Shown here: piece after piece, positions 7,572 to 16,208 of the stretch
Position numbering within the stretch: position 1 is the stretch's first letter
Layout: each line of letters starts with the position of its first letter
Source: Promicromonosporaceae bacterium
GTDB taxonomy: Bacteria > Actinomycetota > Actinomycetes > Actinomycetales > Cellulomonadaceae
DNA: 52,745 bases
Reading direction: 5' to 3'
NCBI GenBank assembly: GCA_009783295.1
Contig: WRHK01000025.1
Location: 1-52,745 of the forward strand
Program-made: the position numbers and the translations under genes
Notes under the pieces: model-generated
The model's input: only the letters and a program-made list of their open reading frames with translations
Databases searched by the model: none
Told to the model about the DNA's origin: nothing

Positions 7572-8399
7572 ATGATGGGTGGACACCACGCCGCGTCCGG
7601 AGCGGCAGCCTGGGTCGCGGTCACCGCGACGACGCCGATCGCGTTCGGGTGGTACCCGGTGTCCGACGTCGGCATCATCACCGGCGCCCTCGTGTGCGCC
7701 GGCGCGGCGCTGCTCCCGGACGCCGACCACCACTCCGGGACGATCGCGCACTCGCTGCCGCCCGTCTCCGAGGGCGTGACGCGCGCGATCGCGGCGGTGT
7801 CCGGCGGGCACCGCGGGGGCACCCACTCGCTGCTGGGCGTCGCGGTGTTCACCGCGTTCGCGTGGGCGGCCGGCCGGGTCTACGTGCACACCCACACGTT
7901 CGGGGACGTGCTGATCGGCCCGGGCATCGTGGCGGTGCTGCTGATCTCGTTCGCCCTGCGCGCCCTGCGGCTCACCAAGACCAGCACGGCCTGGTCGTGG
8001 CTCGCTTCGCTGGTGCTCGCCGCGCTGGTCGCCGTGTTCGCGCCCGAGGAGTGGTACTGGATGCCGTTCTGCGTGGGCCTCGGCGGGCTGGTGCACCTGC
8101 TCGGCGACCTGCTGACCACCAACGGCATCCCGCTGCTCTGGCCGATCCGGTTCCGCTCGCCGCGCTGGGTGCGCAAGCACCGAGCCCTGCCGTTCGACGA
8201 CGTGTGGCGCGCGGGCGGCAACGTGTCCGTGCCGCTGCTGGGCGACGCCGGGTCGTGGCGGGAGTGGCTCGTGATGACGCCCGTGAGCATCTACGCCGTC
8301 GTCGGCGTCGCATGGGCGGCGCTCGACCTGGTGGGCGTCAACGTGCTCGGCGCGTGGGACGCGGCGGCGTCGTTCGCCGGGTCGCTGCTGGGGGCCTGA
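7572..8399 (+). CDS. YdjM-like (DUF457) membrane-bound metal-dependent hydrolase family protein
   Basis: A 275-residue polytopic membrane protein with the family signature of acidic and His residues at membrane edges: LLPDADHHSGTIAHSLPP, GGHRGGTHSLLG, and HLLGDLLTTNGIPLLWPIRFRS. These conserved D and H residues are thought to bind metal, hence the family name, but a defined substrate is not established. Two adjacent ATG codons (7572 and 7575) can start it; no Shine-Dalgarno is visible, and a -10-like TAGGGT just upstream suggests a leaderless mRNA. It converges with the FetB-like permease gene 4 bases away. Confidence 0.85.
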   Translation: MMGGHHAASGAAAWVAVTATTPIAFGWYPVSDVGIITGALVCAGAALLPDADHHSGTIAHSLPPVSEGVTRAIAAVSGGHRGGTHSLLGVAVFTAFAWAAGRVYVHTHTFGDVLIGPGIVAVLLISFALRALRLTKTSTAWSWLASLVLAALVAVFAPEEWYWMPFCVGLGGLVHLLGDLLTTNGIPLLWPIRFRSPRWVRKHRALPFDDVWRAGGNVSVPLLGDAGSWREWLVMTPVSIYAVVGVAWAALDLVGVNVLGAWDAAASFAGSLLGA

Positions 8400-8403
8400 C
8401 GGC

Positions 8404-9144
8404 CTAGGAGGGCCGCACCGGCTTGGTGCGGACCGGGCCCAGAGCCCGCAGCAGCAGCACCGCCGTGATCGAGCCGGCCGTGAGCACGCAGGCCAGCACC
8501 ACGATCTGGAACCGGCCCGCGTCCAGCGGCGACGCGCCGCCGAAGATCGAGCCGACGAACGCGCCCGGCAAGGTCACCAGTCCCGTGGTGCGCGTCTGGT
8601 CGATGGTGGGCACGAGCGCCTCGAAGGCGGCCTCCCGGCGGATCACCGCCGTGGCCGTCAGGGGCGTGGCGCCCAGCGCGAACCAGCCCTCGACCTCGTC
8701 CCAGCGGTCGTGCACGCCCAGGAACAGGCGCCGGCCGGCGAGCGTCGCGATCGACATCGAGTTGCCGACGATGATCCCGCCCAGCGCCAGCGCGTACCGC
8801 GGCGTGAACGCCAGGGCCCCCGTCACGAACGCGATCCCGACGGCCACCACCACGCCGACCACCATCGCGCCCGACACGACGGCGAGCCGGTGCCACGAGA
8901 AGCCCAGCCGCCGCGTCGAGGTCGACGCCGCGACCGTGAACATCACCGCGAGCGCCGCGGCCACCCACCAGCCGTTCGTGAGGACGCCGCGCAGCACCAG
9001 GGCGATGACGGCGAGCTGCACGGCGCCGCGCAGCACCGCCCACGGCGGCGCCCACCGGCGCGGGACACGGGCCACGCCGAGCACGGCGACAGTGACCGCC
9101 ATGAGCGCGACCAGCGCCACGACCAGCGGGAACAGCGACTCCAC
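8404..9144 (-). CDS. UPF0014/FetB-like ABC transporter permease
   Basis: A 246-residue integral membrane protein with about seven hydrophobic segments. It shows the UPF0014/FetB blocks: RGAVQLAVIALVLRGV, GGIIVGNSMSIATLAGRR, ATPLTATAVIRREAAFEALVPTIDQTRTTGLVTLPGAFVG. In E. coli FetB works with the ATPase FetA in an iron exporter. No ATPase gene is adjacent here, so the partner must be elsewhere, or this protein acts differently. The GTG at 9142-9144 (MESLFPLVV) was chosen because the sequence upstream is non-hydrophobic, Arg-rich and outside the family length. Confidence 0.85.
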   Translation of the reverse strand: MESLFPLVVALVALMAVTVAVLGVARVPRRWAPPWAVLRGAVQLAVIALVLRGVLTNGWWVAAALAVMFTVAASTSTRRLGFSWHRLAVVSGAMVVGVVVAVGIAFVTGALAFTPRYALALGGIIVGNSMSIATLAGRRLFLGVHDRWDEVEGWFALGATPLTATAVIRREAAFEALVPTIDQTRTTGLVTLPGAFVGSIFGGASPLDAGRFQIVVLACVLTAGSITAVLLLRALGPVRTKPVRPS

Positions 9145-9256
9145 GGGCCCACCGTACGGCCCGCGCCGTAAAACCGTGGACCGCGGCCCGCGCGGGGTGC
9201 AAGCATCGGCGCCGATGAGCCGCGCGAGCCGGCTCCCGCCGAGAGGAGGCAAGGAC

Positions 9257-9301
9257 ATGACCGTCGTCGTTCACCCCTGCCTCCCGGCGCTCGCTCGCTG
9301 A
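9257..9301 (+). CDS. 14-residue leader peptide upstream of the RIO-type kinase
   Basis: ATG at 9257 preceded by GAGAGGAGG encodes MTVVVHPCLPALAR and stops at 9299-9301, 58 bases before the kinase start. Codons for His-Pro-Cys-Leu-Pro form the left arm of a 13-bp hairpin, and the stop codon lies in its loop, so ribosome movement through the leader would control folding. The ribosome binding site is among the strongest in the window. It looks like a regulatory leader rather than a functional peptide. Confidence 0.6.
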   Translation: MTVVVHPCLPALAR

Positions 9302-9321
9302 CACGCACCCGGGAGGCAGGG
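9275..9321 (+). promoter_or_regulatory. 13-bp hairpin in the RIO-kinase 5' leader
   Basis: Left arm 9275-9287 (CCCTGCCTCCCGG) and right arm 9309-9321 (CCGGGAGGCAGGG) are perfectly complementary with a 21-nt loop. No U-run follows, so it is not a classic terminator. Part of the right arm (CGGGAGG, 9310-9316) is also complementary to CCTCCCG at 9341-9347, directly next to the kinase Shine-Dalgarno (AGGAG, 9348-9352). Two mutually exclusive structures are therefore possible. Confidence 0.6.
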
Positions 9322-9359
9322 CTGCAGCCCCGCATCGTTCCCTCCCGAGGAGACCACCC

Positions 9360-10181
9360 ATGTCCGTCCTGGACACGTTCGACCTGCCCGCGCCCGGCAC
9401 CCGCTGGTCCACCTGGACCTCCGTCGCCAAGGGCCAGCGCGGCCCCCAGCCCCACCCCTCCTGGATCGTCACCGCGGCCGCCGCGCTCGACACCGAGCTC
9501 GGCGTCCTCAAGACGGGCAAGGAGGCCGACGTCCACCTGATCGAGCGGGCCGTCCCCGCCGATCCCGACCAGTGGTCGCTGCTCGCCGCCAAGCGGTACC
9601 GCGGCCACGAGCACCGCCAGTTCACGCGCGACGACTCGTACTCCGAGGGCCGCAAGGTCAAGCGGTCGCGCGACCAGCGCGCGGCCGACGACCGCAAGTC
9701 CGAGTACGGGCGTGCCGTGCGGGCGGGCCACTGGGCGGCCGTCGAGTTCGACGCCCTGTGCGCCCTGTACGAGGCGGGCGCGCCCGTCCCCTACCCCGTC
9801 CAGATCGACGGCACCGAGATCCTCATGGAGTTCGTCGGCACGCAGTCCGACGACGGTGGCTGGGTCGCCGCGCCGCGCCTGGCCCAGGCGCGCCCGGAGC
9901 CCGGCGTGCTCGCCGGGTACTTCGAGCAGCTGCGCGACGCCATGGGCACCATCGCCCGGCTGGGCTGGGCGCACGGGGACCTGTCCCCGTACAACGTGCT
10001 GGCCCACGGCGAGCGGCTCGTCATCATCGACGTGCCGCAGGTGGTGGACCTCGCGGCGAGCCCGTTCGCGGTGGAGTTCCTGCACCGCGACTGCGTGAAC
10101 ATGTGCGCCTGGTTCACGGCGCGCGGCCTGGAGGTCGACCCCGACGAGCTGTTCGCAGAGGTGTACGCCCAGGCGTGGTGA
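9360..10181 (+). CDS. RIO-type atypical serine protein kinase
   Basis: A 273-residue RIO-family kinase/ATPase. The modified P-loop is GVLKTGKEADVHL (48-60), the nucleotide-binding Lys is K78 in AAKRYRG, the catalytic loop is HGDLSPYN with D207 and N212, and the metal-binding Asp is D224 in IIDVPQVVD. The segment EHRQFTRDDSYSEGRKVKRSRDQRA after K78 is the flexible loop found in RIO1-like proteins. Bacterial RIO kinases are poorly characterised; archaeal and eukaryotic relatives act in small-subunit ribosome maturation. The mRNA leader with a short ORF and alternative hairpins suggests translation-linked control. It converges with dnaE2, 12 bases away. Confidence 0.92.
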   Translation: MSVLDTFDLPAPGTRWSTWTSVAKGQRGPQPHPSWIVTAAAALDTELGVLKTGKEADVHLIERAVPADPDQWSLLAAKRYRGHEHRQFTRDDSYSEGRKVKRSRDQRAADDRKSEYGRAVRAGHWAAVEFDALCALYEAGAPVPYPVQIDGTEILMEFVGTQSDDGGWVAAPRLAQARPEPGVLAGYFEQLRDAMGTIARLGWAHGDLSPYNVLAHGERLVIIDVPQVVDLAASPFAVEFLHRDCVNMCAWFTARGLEVDPDELFAEVYAQAW

Positions 10182-10193
10182 CCGGCGTGGTGG

Positions 10194-13100
10194 TCAGCGG
10201 AAGTCCCTGCTGCGCGTCGTCACGGGGATGCGCAGCGGGGCCAGGTGCTCGGCCACCAGGTTGGTGGCGCCGTCGGCCTTCTCCACGCGGCCCCGCACCA
10301 CCATCGCCGAGGCGTTGCGGGCGACGGTGCGGAAACGTTGCCACAGCCCCGGCGAGCAGATGACGTTGAGCAGCCCCGTCTCGTCCTCGACGGACAGGAA
10401 GGTCACGCCTCCGGCGGTGCCCGGGCGCTGGCGGTGCGTGATCACGCCGCCGACGGCGATGCGGCGGCCCGCGGGCGTCGTCGTCGCCTCGAGGACGGTG
10501 ACGACGCCACCCCGGGTCAGGCCCTCGCGCACCAGCTCGACGGGCGAGAGGCCCGGGGTCACCCCGGTGGCCCACGCGTCGGCGACCGCCGTCTCGACGT
10601 CGGACATGCCCGGCAGCACCGGGGCCTCGACGCCCACGCTGACGCCCTCGAGCGTGTCCGGGCCCTCCTGGCCCAGCGCCCCGGCGGCCCAGAGTGCCTC
10701 GCGGCGGGTCACGCCCAGGCAGTCGGCGGCACCCGCCGTCGCGAGGGCCTCGAGCTGCGGCGTCGTGAGGTCTACCCGACGCACCAGGTCGCGCAGGTCG
10801 CGGAACGCCCCGTGGGCATCCCGCTCGGCGACGATCGTCTCGGCCAGGTCCTTGCCGATGCCGCGCACCTCCGCGAGGCCCTGCCGGACGGCGAGCGTGA
10901 GGTCCGGCGGCGGGCCGAGCTCCGGCGACGGCGTGCGCGGCAGCGGGATGCGCTCCGGCTCGAGCGCCGCGCCGTCGGGCAGCCGCTCCACGGACGCCAG
11001 CGCCGCCGACGCGTTGAGGTCGGGCCGCAGCACCGTCACCCCGTGGCGCCGCGCGTCGCCCACCAGCGACTGCGGGGAGTAGAAGCCCATCGGCTGCGCC
11101 GCGAGCAGGCCCGCGTAGAACGCGGCCGGGTGGTGCACCTTGAGCCAGCTCGACGCGTACACGAGGAACGCGAACGAGTACGCGTGCGACTCCGGGAAGC
11201 CGAAGTCGGCGAACGCCTTGAGCTTGTCGTAGACCTGCTCCTGGACGTCCCCGGGCACCCCGTTGGCCGTCATGCCCGCCAGCAGCCGCCCGCGCAGCGC
11301 CTCCATCTTCTCCAGCGACCGCTTGGAGCCCATGGCGCGGCGCAGCCGGTCCGACTCGGCGGGCGTGAACCCCGCGACGTCGATCGCCATCTGCATGAGC
11401 TGCTCCTGGAACAGCGGCACCCCGAGGGTGCGCGCCAGCGACTTCTCCAGCAGCGGGTGCAGGTAGGTGACGGGCTGGCGGCCGTTGCGCCGCTCGATGA
11501 AGGGGTGCACGCTGCCGCCCTGGATGGGCCCCGGCCGGATGAGCGCCACCTCGACCACGATGTCGTAGAAGTTCCGCGGCTTGAGGCGCGGCAGCGTCGC
11601 CATCTGCGCGCGCGACTCCACCTGGAACACGCCCACGGTGTCCGCGGCGCACAGCAGCTCGTAGACGGCGGGGTCGTCGTCGGGCAGGTGGTGCAGGTGC
11701 AGGCGCTCGCCCGTGCGCGCCTCGATGCCCTCGAAGGCGTACCGGATCGCCGTCAGCATGCCCAGGCCCAGCAGGTCGAACTTCACCAGGCCGGCGTCGG
11801 CGCAGTCCTCCTTGTCCCACTGGAGCACCGTGCGGCCCTCCATGCGGGCCCACTCGACGGGGCACACCTCGATGACCGGCCGGTCGCACATCACCATGCC
11901 GCCCGAGTGGATGCCCAGGTGCCGCGGCAGGCGCAGGAACCGCTCCGCCAGGTCGATGACGTGCTCGGGGATCTCGGCGGTGTCGGCGGCCGACGGCGGC
12001 GTGTACGCGGGCACGACGTCGTGCGTGTCGTCCGCCCGCCACAGGGCCTCGCGCGGCACGCCCTCCTCGCGCGCGAGCGGGTCCACCACGTGCCCCAGGC
12101 TGGGCGACCACTCGCGCGGGTGCCACATCGCGGCGACCTTGGCGTCCTTGAGCGCGGTCTTGCTCTCGACCGGATCCGTCCCGTGAGTCTTCGGCTTGTC
12201 CCGCAGCGAGCCCCAGCGCTCGATCGACTTGGACCACGCGTCCTGCTGCCCGACGTCGTACCCCAGCGCCCGCGCGGCGTCGCGCACGGCGGAGCGCGGC
12301 CGGTAAGAGATGACGTTGGCGACCTGCGCGGCGTGCGTGCGCCCGAACTTGGCGTAGACGTGCTGGATCACCTCCTCGCGGCGCACCGACTCGATGTCGA
12401 CGTCGATGTCGGGCGGGCCGTCGCGCTCGGGGGCGAGGAAACGCTCGAACAGCAGGCCGTGCTTGACGGCGTCGACGGCCGTGATGCCGAGCGCATAGCA
12501 GACCGCGGAGTTGGCCGCGCTGCCCCGGCCCTGCGCGAGGATCCCCTGGACGCGGCAGAACTCGACCAGGTCGTAGACCACCAGGAAGTAGCCCGGGAAG
12601 TGGAGCTGCTCGATGATCGCGAGCTCGTGGTCGAGCTGCGCCCACGCGCCCCGGACCCGCTCGGACTCGCGCGGCCCGTACCGTTCGACGGCGCCGCGGC
12701 GCACCAGCTCGCGCAGCCACGACGCCTCGTCGTGGCCGTCGGGCACCGGGTACGGCGGCAGGTCGGGGGCCACGAGGCTGAGCGGGAACGCGCACTCGGC
12801 GGCGAGGTCGGCCGCCGTCGGCACGGACTGCGGGTGGCGATGGTGCAGCCGGGCCATCTCCGCCGGCGAGCGCAGGTGGGCCGTGGGCGCGCCGGGCAGC
12901 CAGCCGTCCATCGCCTCCAGCGAGCTCGTGGCGCGCACGGCCGCGAGCGCCTGGGCCAGGTGGGCGTCGCGCGGGCGCGCGTAGTGCGCGTTGGTGGTGG
13001 CCACGAGCGGCAGGCGGGCGTCGCGGGCGAGCGCGGCGAGCGCGGCGTGGAGGTCGGCGTCGCGGGGGTCGCCCGTGGCGGTGATCTCGACGGCCACGTT

Positions 13101-13643
13101 GTCGCGGCCGAACAGCGCGGTGAGGCGGTCGAGCTCGCGGCGGGCCGCGGCCGGGCCGTGCGCGGCGAGCGCCCGGCGCACGGCCCCCTTGCGGCAGCCC
13201 GTGAGCACCAGCCACTCGCCGCCGGCCTGCTCCCCCAGCCGCTCCAGGTGGTAGGTGGCGCGCCCCTTGACGCCCGCCTCGAGGTGCCCGGTCGCGAGGG
13301 CGCTCGACAGGCGCGCGTACCCGTCGGCGCCGCGCGCGAGCACCAGCAGATGGTCGGCGCGCGGGTCGGGCACGCCGGTGACGTCGTCGAGCACGGGGCG
13401 CGCGCCGTGCACCCCGGCGGGCACGGGCAGGTGCAGCTCGGCGCCGAACACCGCGGGCAGCGCGGCGGCGGCGGCCGCCTGGGAGTGCCGCACGATGCCG
13501 TACAGCCCGTCGTGGTCGGTGATCGCGAGCCCGCTCAGCCCCAGGCGCGACGCCTCGGCGGCGAGCTCCTCGGGGTGCGAGGCGCCGTCCAGGAAGCTGA
13601 ACGACGAGTGCGCGTGCAGCTCGGCGTACCGGGGCTCAGTCAT
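10194..13643 (-). CDS. dnaE2: Error-prone DNA polymerase DnaE2
   Basis: A 1149-residue C-family polymerase alpha-type protein, the catalytic subunit of the actinobacterial SOS mutasome. The PHP domain begins YAELHAHSSFSFLDGAS; the polymerase catalytic acidic block is PDIDVDIE, with downstream KFGRTHAAQVANVISYR and GPIQGGSVHPFIERR. The C-terminus has helix-hairpin-helix segments (VRGIGKDLAETIVAERDAHG region) and an OB-fold domain. In mycobacteria DnaE2 performs damage-induced mutagenic bypass with ImuA' and ImuB. Its ATG at 13641-13643 overlaps the end of imuB by 8 bases, showing translational coupling in a LexA-controlled operon. Confidence 0.96.
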   Translation of the reverse strand: MTEPRYAELHAHSSFSFLDGASHPEELAAEASRLGLSGLAITDHDGLYGIVRHSQAAAAAALPAVFGAELHLPVPAGVHGARPVLDDVTGVPDPRADHLLVLARGADGYARLSSALATGHLEAGVKGRATYHLERLGEQAGGEWLVLTGCRKGAVRRALAAHGPAAARRELDRLTALFGRDNVAVEITATGDPRDADLHAALAALARDARLPLVATTNAHYARPRDAHLAQALAAVRATSSLEAMDGWLPGAPTAHLRSPAEMARLHHRHPQSVPTAADLAAECAFPLSLVAPDLPPYPVPDGHDEASWLRELVRRGAVERYGPRESERVRGAWAQLDHELAIIEQLHFPGYFLVVYDLVEFCRVQGILAQGRGSAANSAVCYALGITAVDAVKHGLLFERFLAPERDGPPDIDVDIESVRREEVIQHVYAKFGRTHAAQVANVISYRPRSAVRDAARALGYDVGQQDAWSKSIERWGSLRDKPKTHGTDPVESKTALKDAKVAAMWHPREWSPSLGHVVDPLAREEGVPREALWRADDTHDVVPAYTPPSAADTAEIPEHVIDLAERFLRLPRHLGIHSGGMVMCDRPVIEVCPVEWARMEGRTVLQWDKEDCADAGLVKFDLLGLGMLTAIRYAFEGIEARTGERLHLHHLPDDDPAVYELLCAADTVGVFQVESRAQMATLPRLKPRNFYDIVVEVALIRPGPIQGGSVHPFIERRNGRQPVTYLHPLLEKSLARTLGVPLFQEQLMQMAIDVAGFTPAESDRLRRAMGSKRSLEKMEALRGRLLAGMTANGVPGDVQEQVYDKLKAFADFGFPESHAYSFAFLVYASSWLKVHHPAAFYAGLLAAQPMGFYSPQSLVGDARRHGVTVLRPDLNASAALASVERLPDGAALEPERIPLPRTPSPELGPPPDLTLAVRQGLAEVRGIGKDLAETIVAERDAHGAFRDLRDLVRRVDLTTPQLEALATAGAADCLGVTRREALWAAGALGQEGPDTLEGVSVGVEAPVLPGMSDVETAVADAWATGVTPGLSPVELVREGLTRGGVVTVLEATTTPAGRRIAVGGVITHRQRPGTAGGVTFLSVEDETGLLNVICSPGLWQRFRTVARNASAMVVRGRVEKADGATNLVAEHLAPLRIPVTTRSRDFR

Positions 13644-15234
13644 AGACCGCCTCCACGTGCCAGACGCCCGCGTCCTGCGCGAGCAGCAGCCCGCGTCCGT
13701 CGTCGAGCACCACCTGCAGCAGCACGCGGCGCTGCCCGCCGCCCGGCTCCCACCACCGCTCGTCCAGCGGCCACGGCCCGGCCCACCCCACGACGGCGGA
13801 CCGGGTGGCCGAGCCCGTCCCGGACGGCTCGACCTCGGCGGGTTCCGTGGGCATCTGCAGGCGGGTGTCGACGACGACGTCGGCGCCATCCGCCGTGAGG
13901 AGCCGGACGCGCTCGCGCTCGGCCAGGACCGTCGCGGGCGCGGGCGAGGGCAGCGCCCCCGGCCACGGCAGAGTCGCGTCGCGCGCCGGGGCGGCCTGCT
14001 CGCCGAACGGGACCAGGTGGACGCGGTCGCGCGGGTCGCGGCCGCCCTGGACCTCCACGGTGAGCACCGCGTCGCCGCCCAGCAGGCCCTGCACGCGGCC
14101 CAGCGCGCGGCGGGCGCGCACGTCGCCACCCGCGTCCGCCCCCCACAGGCTGGGCTGGTGCGTGCCGGCGGGCGCCACCTCCTCCGCCGCGAGCGCCAGG
14201 TGCACGATCGGCGCGGGCGCCGCGTCGCCGTCGCGCCCGCGGCGCGCCGACGCCGACGTCAGCCAGCCCTCGAGCTGCCAGCGCACCCGGTCGGTGATGC
14301 GGGCGGCGCTCAGCCCGCCCGTCGCGGCGTCGTCCGTGCGCCAGACGCGCTCGAGCTCGGCCTCCTCGGTGCGCGCGGTGATGCGCAGGCGCCCGCACGC
14401 GAGCCCGCGGCGGGACAGCAGCTCGTGCAGCGCCTCGGCCAGGCGGCGGGCGGCGAACGTCGCGACGTCGACGCGCAGCGCCGGCGGGTCCAGGTCCTCC
14501 GCGACGGCGAGGTCCTCCTCGGGGCGGCGCCGGGCGGGCGGGCGCATGTCCTCCCCGCGGGCGAGCCGCTGCGCCCACGCCCCGAGGTCGCCGAACCGCC
14601 CGCTCACGCTCGCTGGCGGCAGCCCCGCCAGGTCGCCCAGCGTGCGCACGCCCAGCCGCCACCACAGGTCGACGGCGGCGCGCACCGCCGCGACGACGCC
14701 CGGGTCGGTCACCGCGTGCAGCAGGTCGGCGGTGGGGCGCTGCGCGAGGAACGCGGCCGACCCCCCGGGAGGCACGACGGCGTCCGCGCGCGCCGCGAGC
14801 ACCGCGCCCAGCAGACCGTCGGCCAGCCCCACCTGCGGCTCGAACCCTGCCGCTGCCACGGCCTCGACCAGGGCCCGCGCCAGCTCCCCCTCGGTGCCGT
14901 GGTAGCGCGCCGCGCCGTCGGAGGGCAGCAGCAGCAGGCCCGGCCGCGCCACCTCCACCCCCGCGACCACGGTCTCGGCCGCCACCGCGACCGGCTCGAA
15001 CTCACGGGCGTCGCGCGCGTCGTCGGCGGTCAGCAGCACCAGCTCGGGGCAGCGTTCCTGCGCGGCGCGGCGCCGCATGCCGCGACGCACCCCGGCCGAG
15101 CGCGCGACGGCCGACGCCGCGACCACCCCCTGGTGGGTGAGCACCGCGGCGGGCACGTGCGCGTCGACGCCGGCGACGCCCATCGCCGCGACGACGGGCC
15201 AGTCGGGCACCCACAGGACGGCGGTGCGCGTCAT
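13636..15234 (-). CDS. imuB: ImuB-like Y-family polymerase homologue (inactive adaptor)
   Basis: A 532-residue Y-family homologue. The start, TAVLWVPDWPVVAAMG, aligns with Y-family polymerases, but the catalytic acidic residues normally in the first strand and the SxDE motif are not apparent. This is typical of ImuB, which acts as a scaffold joining ImuA', DnaE2 and the beta clamp. HhH-like sequence occurs near GVRTLGDLAGLPPASVSGRFG, followed by a little-finger-like region. The C-terminal part carries GTHQPSLWG, a plausible clamp-binding motif. It overlaps imuA' by ATGA and dnaE2 by 8 bases. Confidence 0.92.
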   Translation of the reverse strand: MTRTAVLWVPDWPVVAAMGVAGVDAHVPAAVLTHQGVVAASAVARSAGVRRGMRRRAAQERCPELVLLTADDARDAREFEPVAVAAETVVAGVEVARPGLLLLPSDGAARYHGTEGELARALVEAVAAAGFEPQVGLADGLLGAVLAARADAVVPPGGSAAFLAQRPTADLLHAVTDPGVVAAVRAAVDLWWRLGVRTLGDLAGLPPASVSGRFGDLGAWAQRLARGEDMRPPARRRPEEDLAVAEDLDPPALRVDVATFAARRLAEALHELLSRRGLACGRLRITARTEEAELERVWRTDDAATGGLSAARITDRVRWQLEGWLTSASARRGRDGDAAPAPIVHLALAAEEVAPAGTHQPSLWGADAGGDVRARRALGRVQGLLGGDAVLTVEVQGGRDPRDRVHLVPFGEQAAPARDATLPWPGALPSPAPATVLAERERVRLLTADGADVVVDTRLQMPTEPAEVEPSGTGSATRSAVVGWAGPWPLDERWWEPGGGQRRVLLQVVLDDGRGLLLAQDAGVWHVEAVYD

Positions 15235-16067
15235 GCGACGACCCGCAGCGCGGGGGCCGGGGCCTCCCCGGCGGCCGAGCGGTCCCCGGCGGTCGAGCCT
15301 GTCGAGACCACCTCGTCCCCGGGGACGGCCGGCGCCACCGGCACCTCCACCTCGAGCTCCACGGGCCGGGCCGCCGCGCCGCGCCCCGTGCGCAGCACGC
15401 TCAGCGTGCGCCGCCGCAGCCAGCCCGCCCCTTGGTCCACGCCCCACCACGTGCCGCCGCGGGCGTCCAGGGTCACGTGCGCGCCCGGCCAGCGCACGGT
15501 CGAGACGAGCACCGCCCCCCGCTCGCGGGCGCGCGCGGCGAGGCGGCGCCGGTCGGCGTCGAGCAGCGTGGTGCCCGGGCCCACGACGACGACGTCGATG
15601 CCGTCGAGCAGCGCGGCGACCACGGTGGGGGCGTCCGCCCCCGGGTCAGGGACCAGGCCGACGCGCTCGAGCGCCATGCCGGCGTCGGCGGCGGCGAGCA
15701 TCCCGACCGCAGGCGCCCCGACGAACGCGACCCACGCGCCCTCGTGGGAGGCGGTGGCGAGCAGCCCGAGCAGCAGCGACGTCGACCCCTGGACCGCGAG
15801 CGTGCCCCCCACCGGCAGCACGCCGCCGTGCAGCAGCGCGGCGAGGTCGGGGTGGACGCGGACGCGGCCGGCGTCGAGGTGGGTGGTGCGGCGGGAGGAC
15901 TCGACCGGCGGAGAGGGCTCGACCACCGGGAGCGCCGCCGCGGGCGGCCGACGCACCCCGGTGCGCTGCTCCGCGGCCGCGAGCGCCGCCAGGGCGTACG
16001 CCATCCGCCCTGCGCCGCCCGCGGTCCCCACGGAGGGGGCACGCTCGTCGGTGACGACGACGGTCAT
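15231..16067 (-). CDS. imuA': ImuA'-like mutasome protein
   Basis: A 278-residue RecA-like protein. The core resembles RecA/SulA-type folds: GGVLPVGGTLAVQGSTSLLLGLLATAS is the P-loop-like region without a strict Walker A GKT, and GIDVVVVGPGTTLLDADRRRLAARARERG follows a Walker-B-like strand. ImuA' is needed for damage-induced mutagenesis with ImuB and DnaE2. It is the first gene of the operon, has AAGGGGGAT before ATG 16065-16067, and two overlapping LexA boxes lie just upstream. Its C-terminal tail VVSTGSTAGDR is encoded by a copy of the dispersed GTCGAGACCAC repeat. Confidence 0.9.
   Translation of the reverse strand: MTVVVTDERAPSVGTAGGAGRMAYALAALAAAEQRTGVRRPPAAALPVVEPSPPVESSRRTTHLDAGRVRVHPDLAALLHGGVLPVGGTLAVQGSTSLLLGLLATASHEGAWVAFVGAPAVGMLAAADAGMALERVGLVPDPGADAPTVVAALLDGIDVVVVGPGTTLLDADRRRLAARARERGAVLVSTVRWPGAHVTLDARGGTWWGVDQGAGWLRRRTLSVLRTGRGAAARPVELEVEVPVAPAVPGDEVVSTGSTAGDRSAAGEAPAPALRVVA
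15291..15312. repeat. Dispersed GTCGAGACCAC-type repeat inside the imuA' 3' end
   Basis: GGTCGAGCCTGTCGAGACCA matches the element also seen at 31155, 41045 and 42181. Here it is translated in frame as the end of ImuA'. Confidence 0.6.
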
Positions 16068-16110
16068 GGGGATCCCCCTTCCCCGCGGGCGGCGCTGGTG
16101 AACACTGCGC

Positions 16111-16138
16111 CCGAACCCCTGTTCGAACACTTGTTCTA
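16111..16138. promoter_or_regulatory. Two overlapping LexA (SOS) boxes upstream of imuA'
   Basis: Actinobacterial LexA binds TCGAAC-N4-GTTCGA. Box 1 is CCGAACCCCTGTTCGA (16111-16126) and box 2 is TCGAACACTTGTTCTA (16123-16138), each differing at one outer position. They share four bases and lie 44-71 bases upstream of the imuA' ATG, so the imuA'-imuB-dnaE2 operon should be repressed by LexA and induced by DNA damage. Confidence 0.9.
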
Positions 16139-16208
16139 GTGAACGCCCTGCCGCGCGCGGCTGTCAACCAGGGTGGCGTGGGCCCGTCGGCCGGAGCACG
16201 ATGCACTC

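Noticed and set aside
10245-13898. A 1217-codon plus-strand open frame opposite dnaE2
   Set aside because: It is a high-GC shadow: Arg/Ala/Gly/Pro-rich, with no family motifs, fully antisense to an intact dnaE2/imuB.
13255-16101. A 948-codon plus-strand open frame opposite imuB and imuA'
   Set aside because: Low-complexity translation with no recognisable domain; the minus-strand mutasome genes explain the region.
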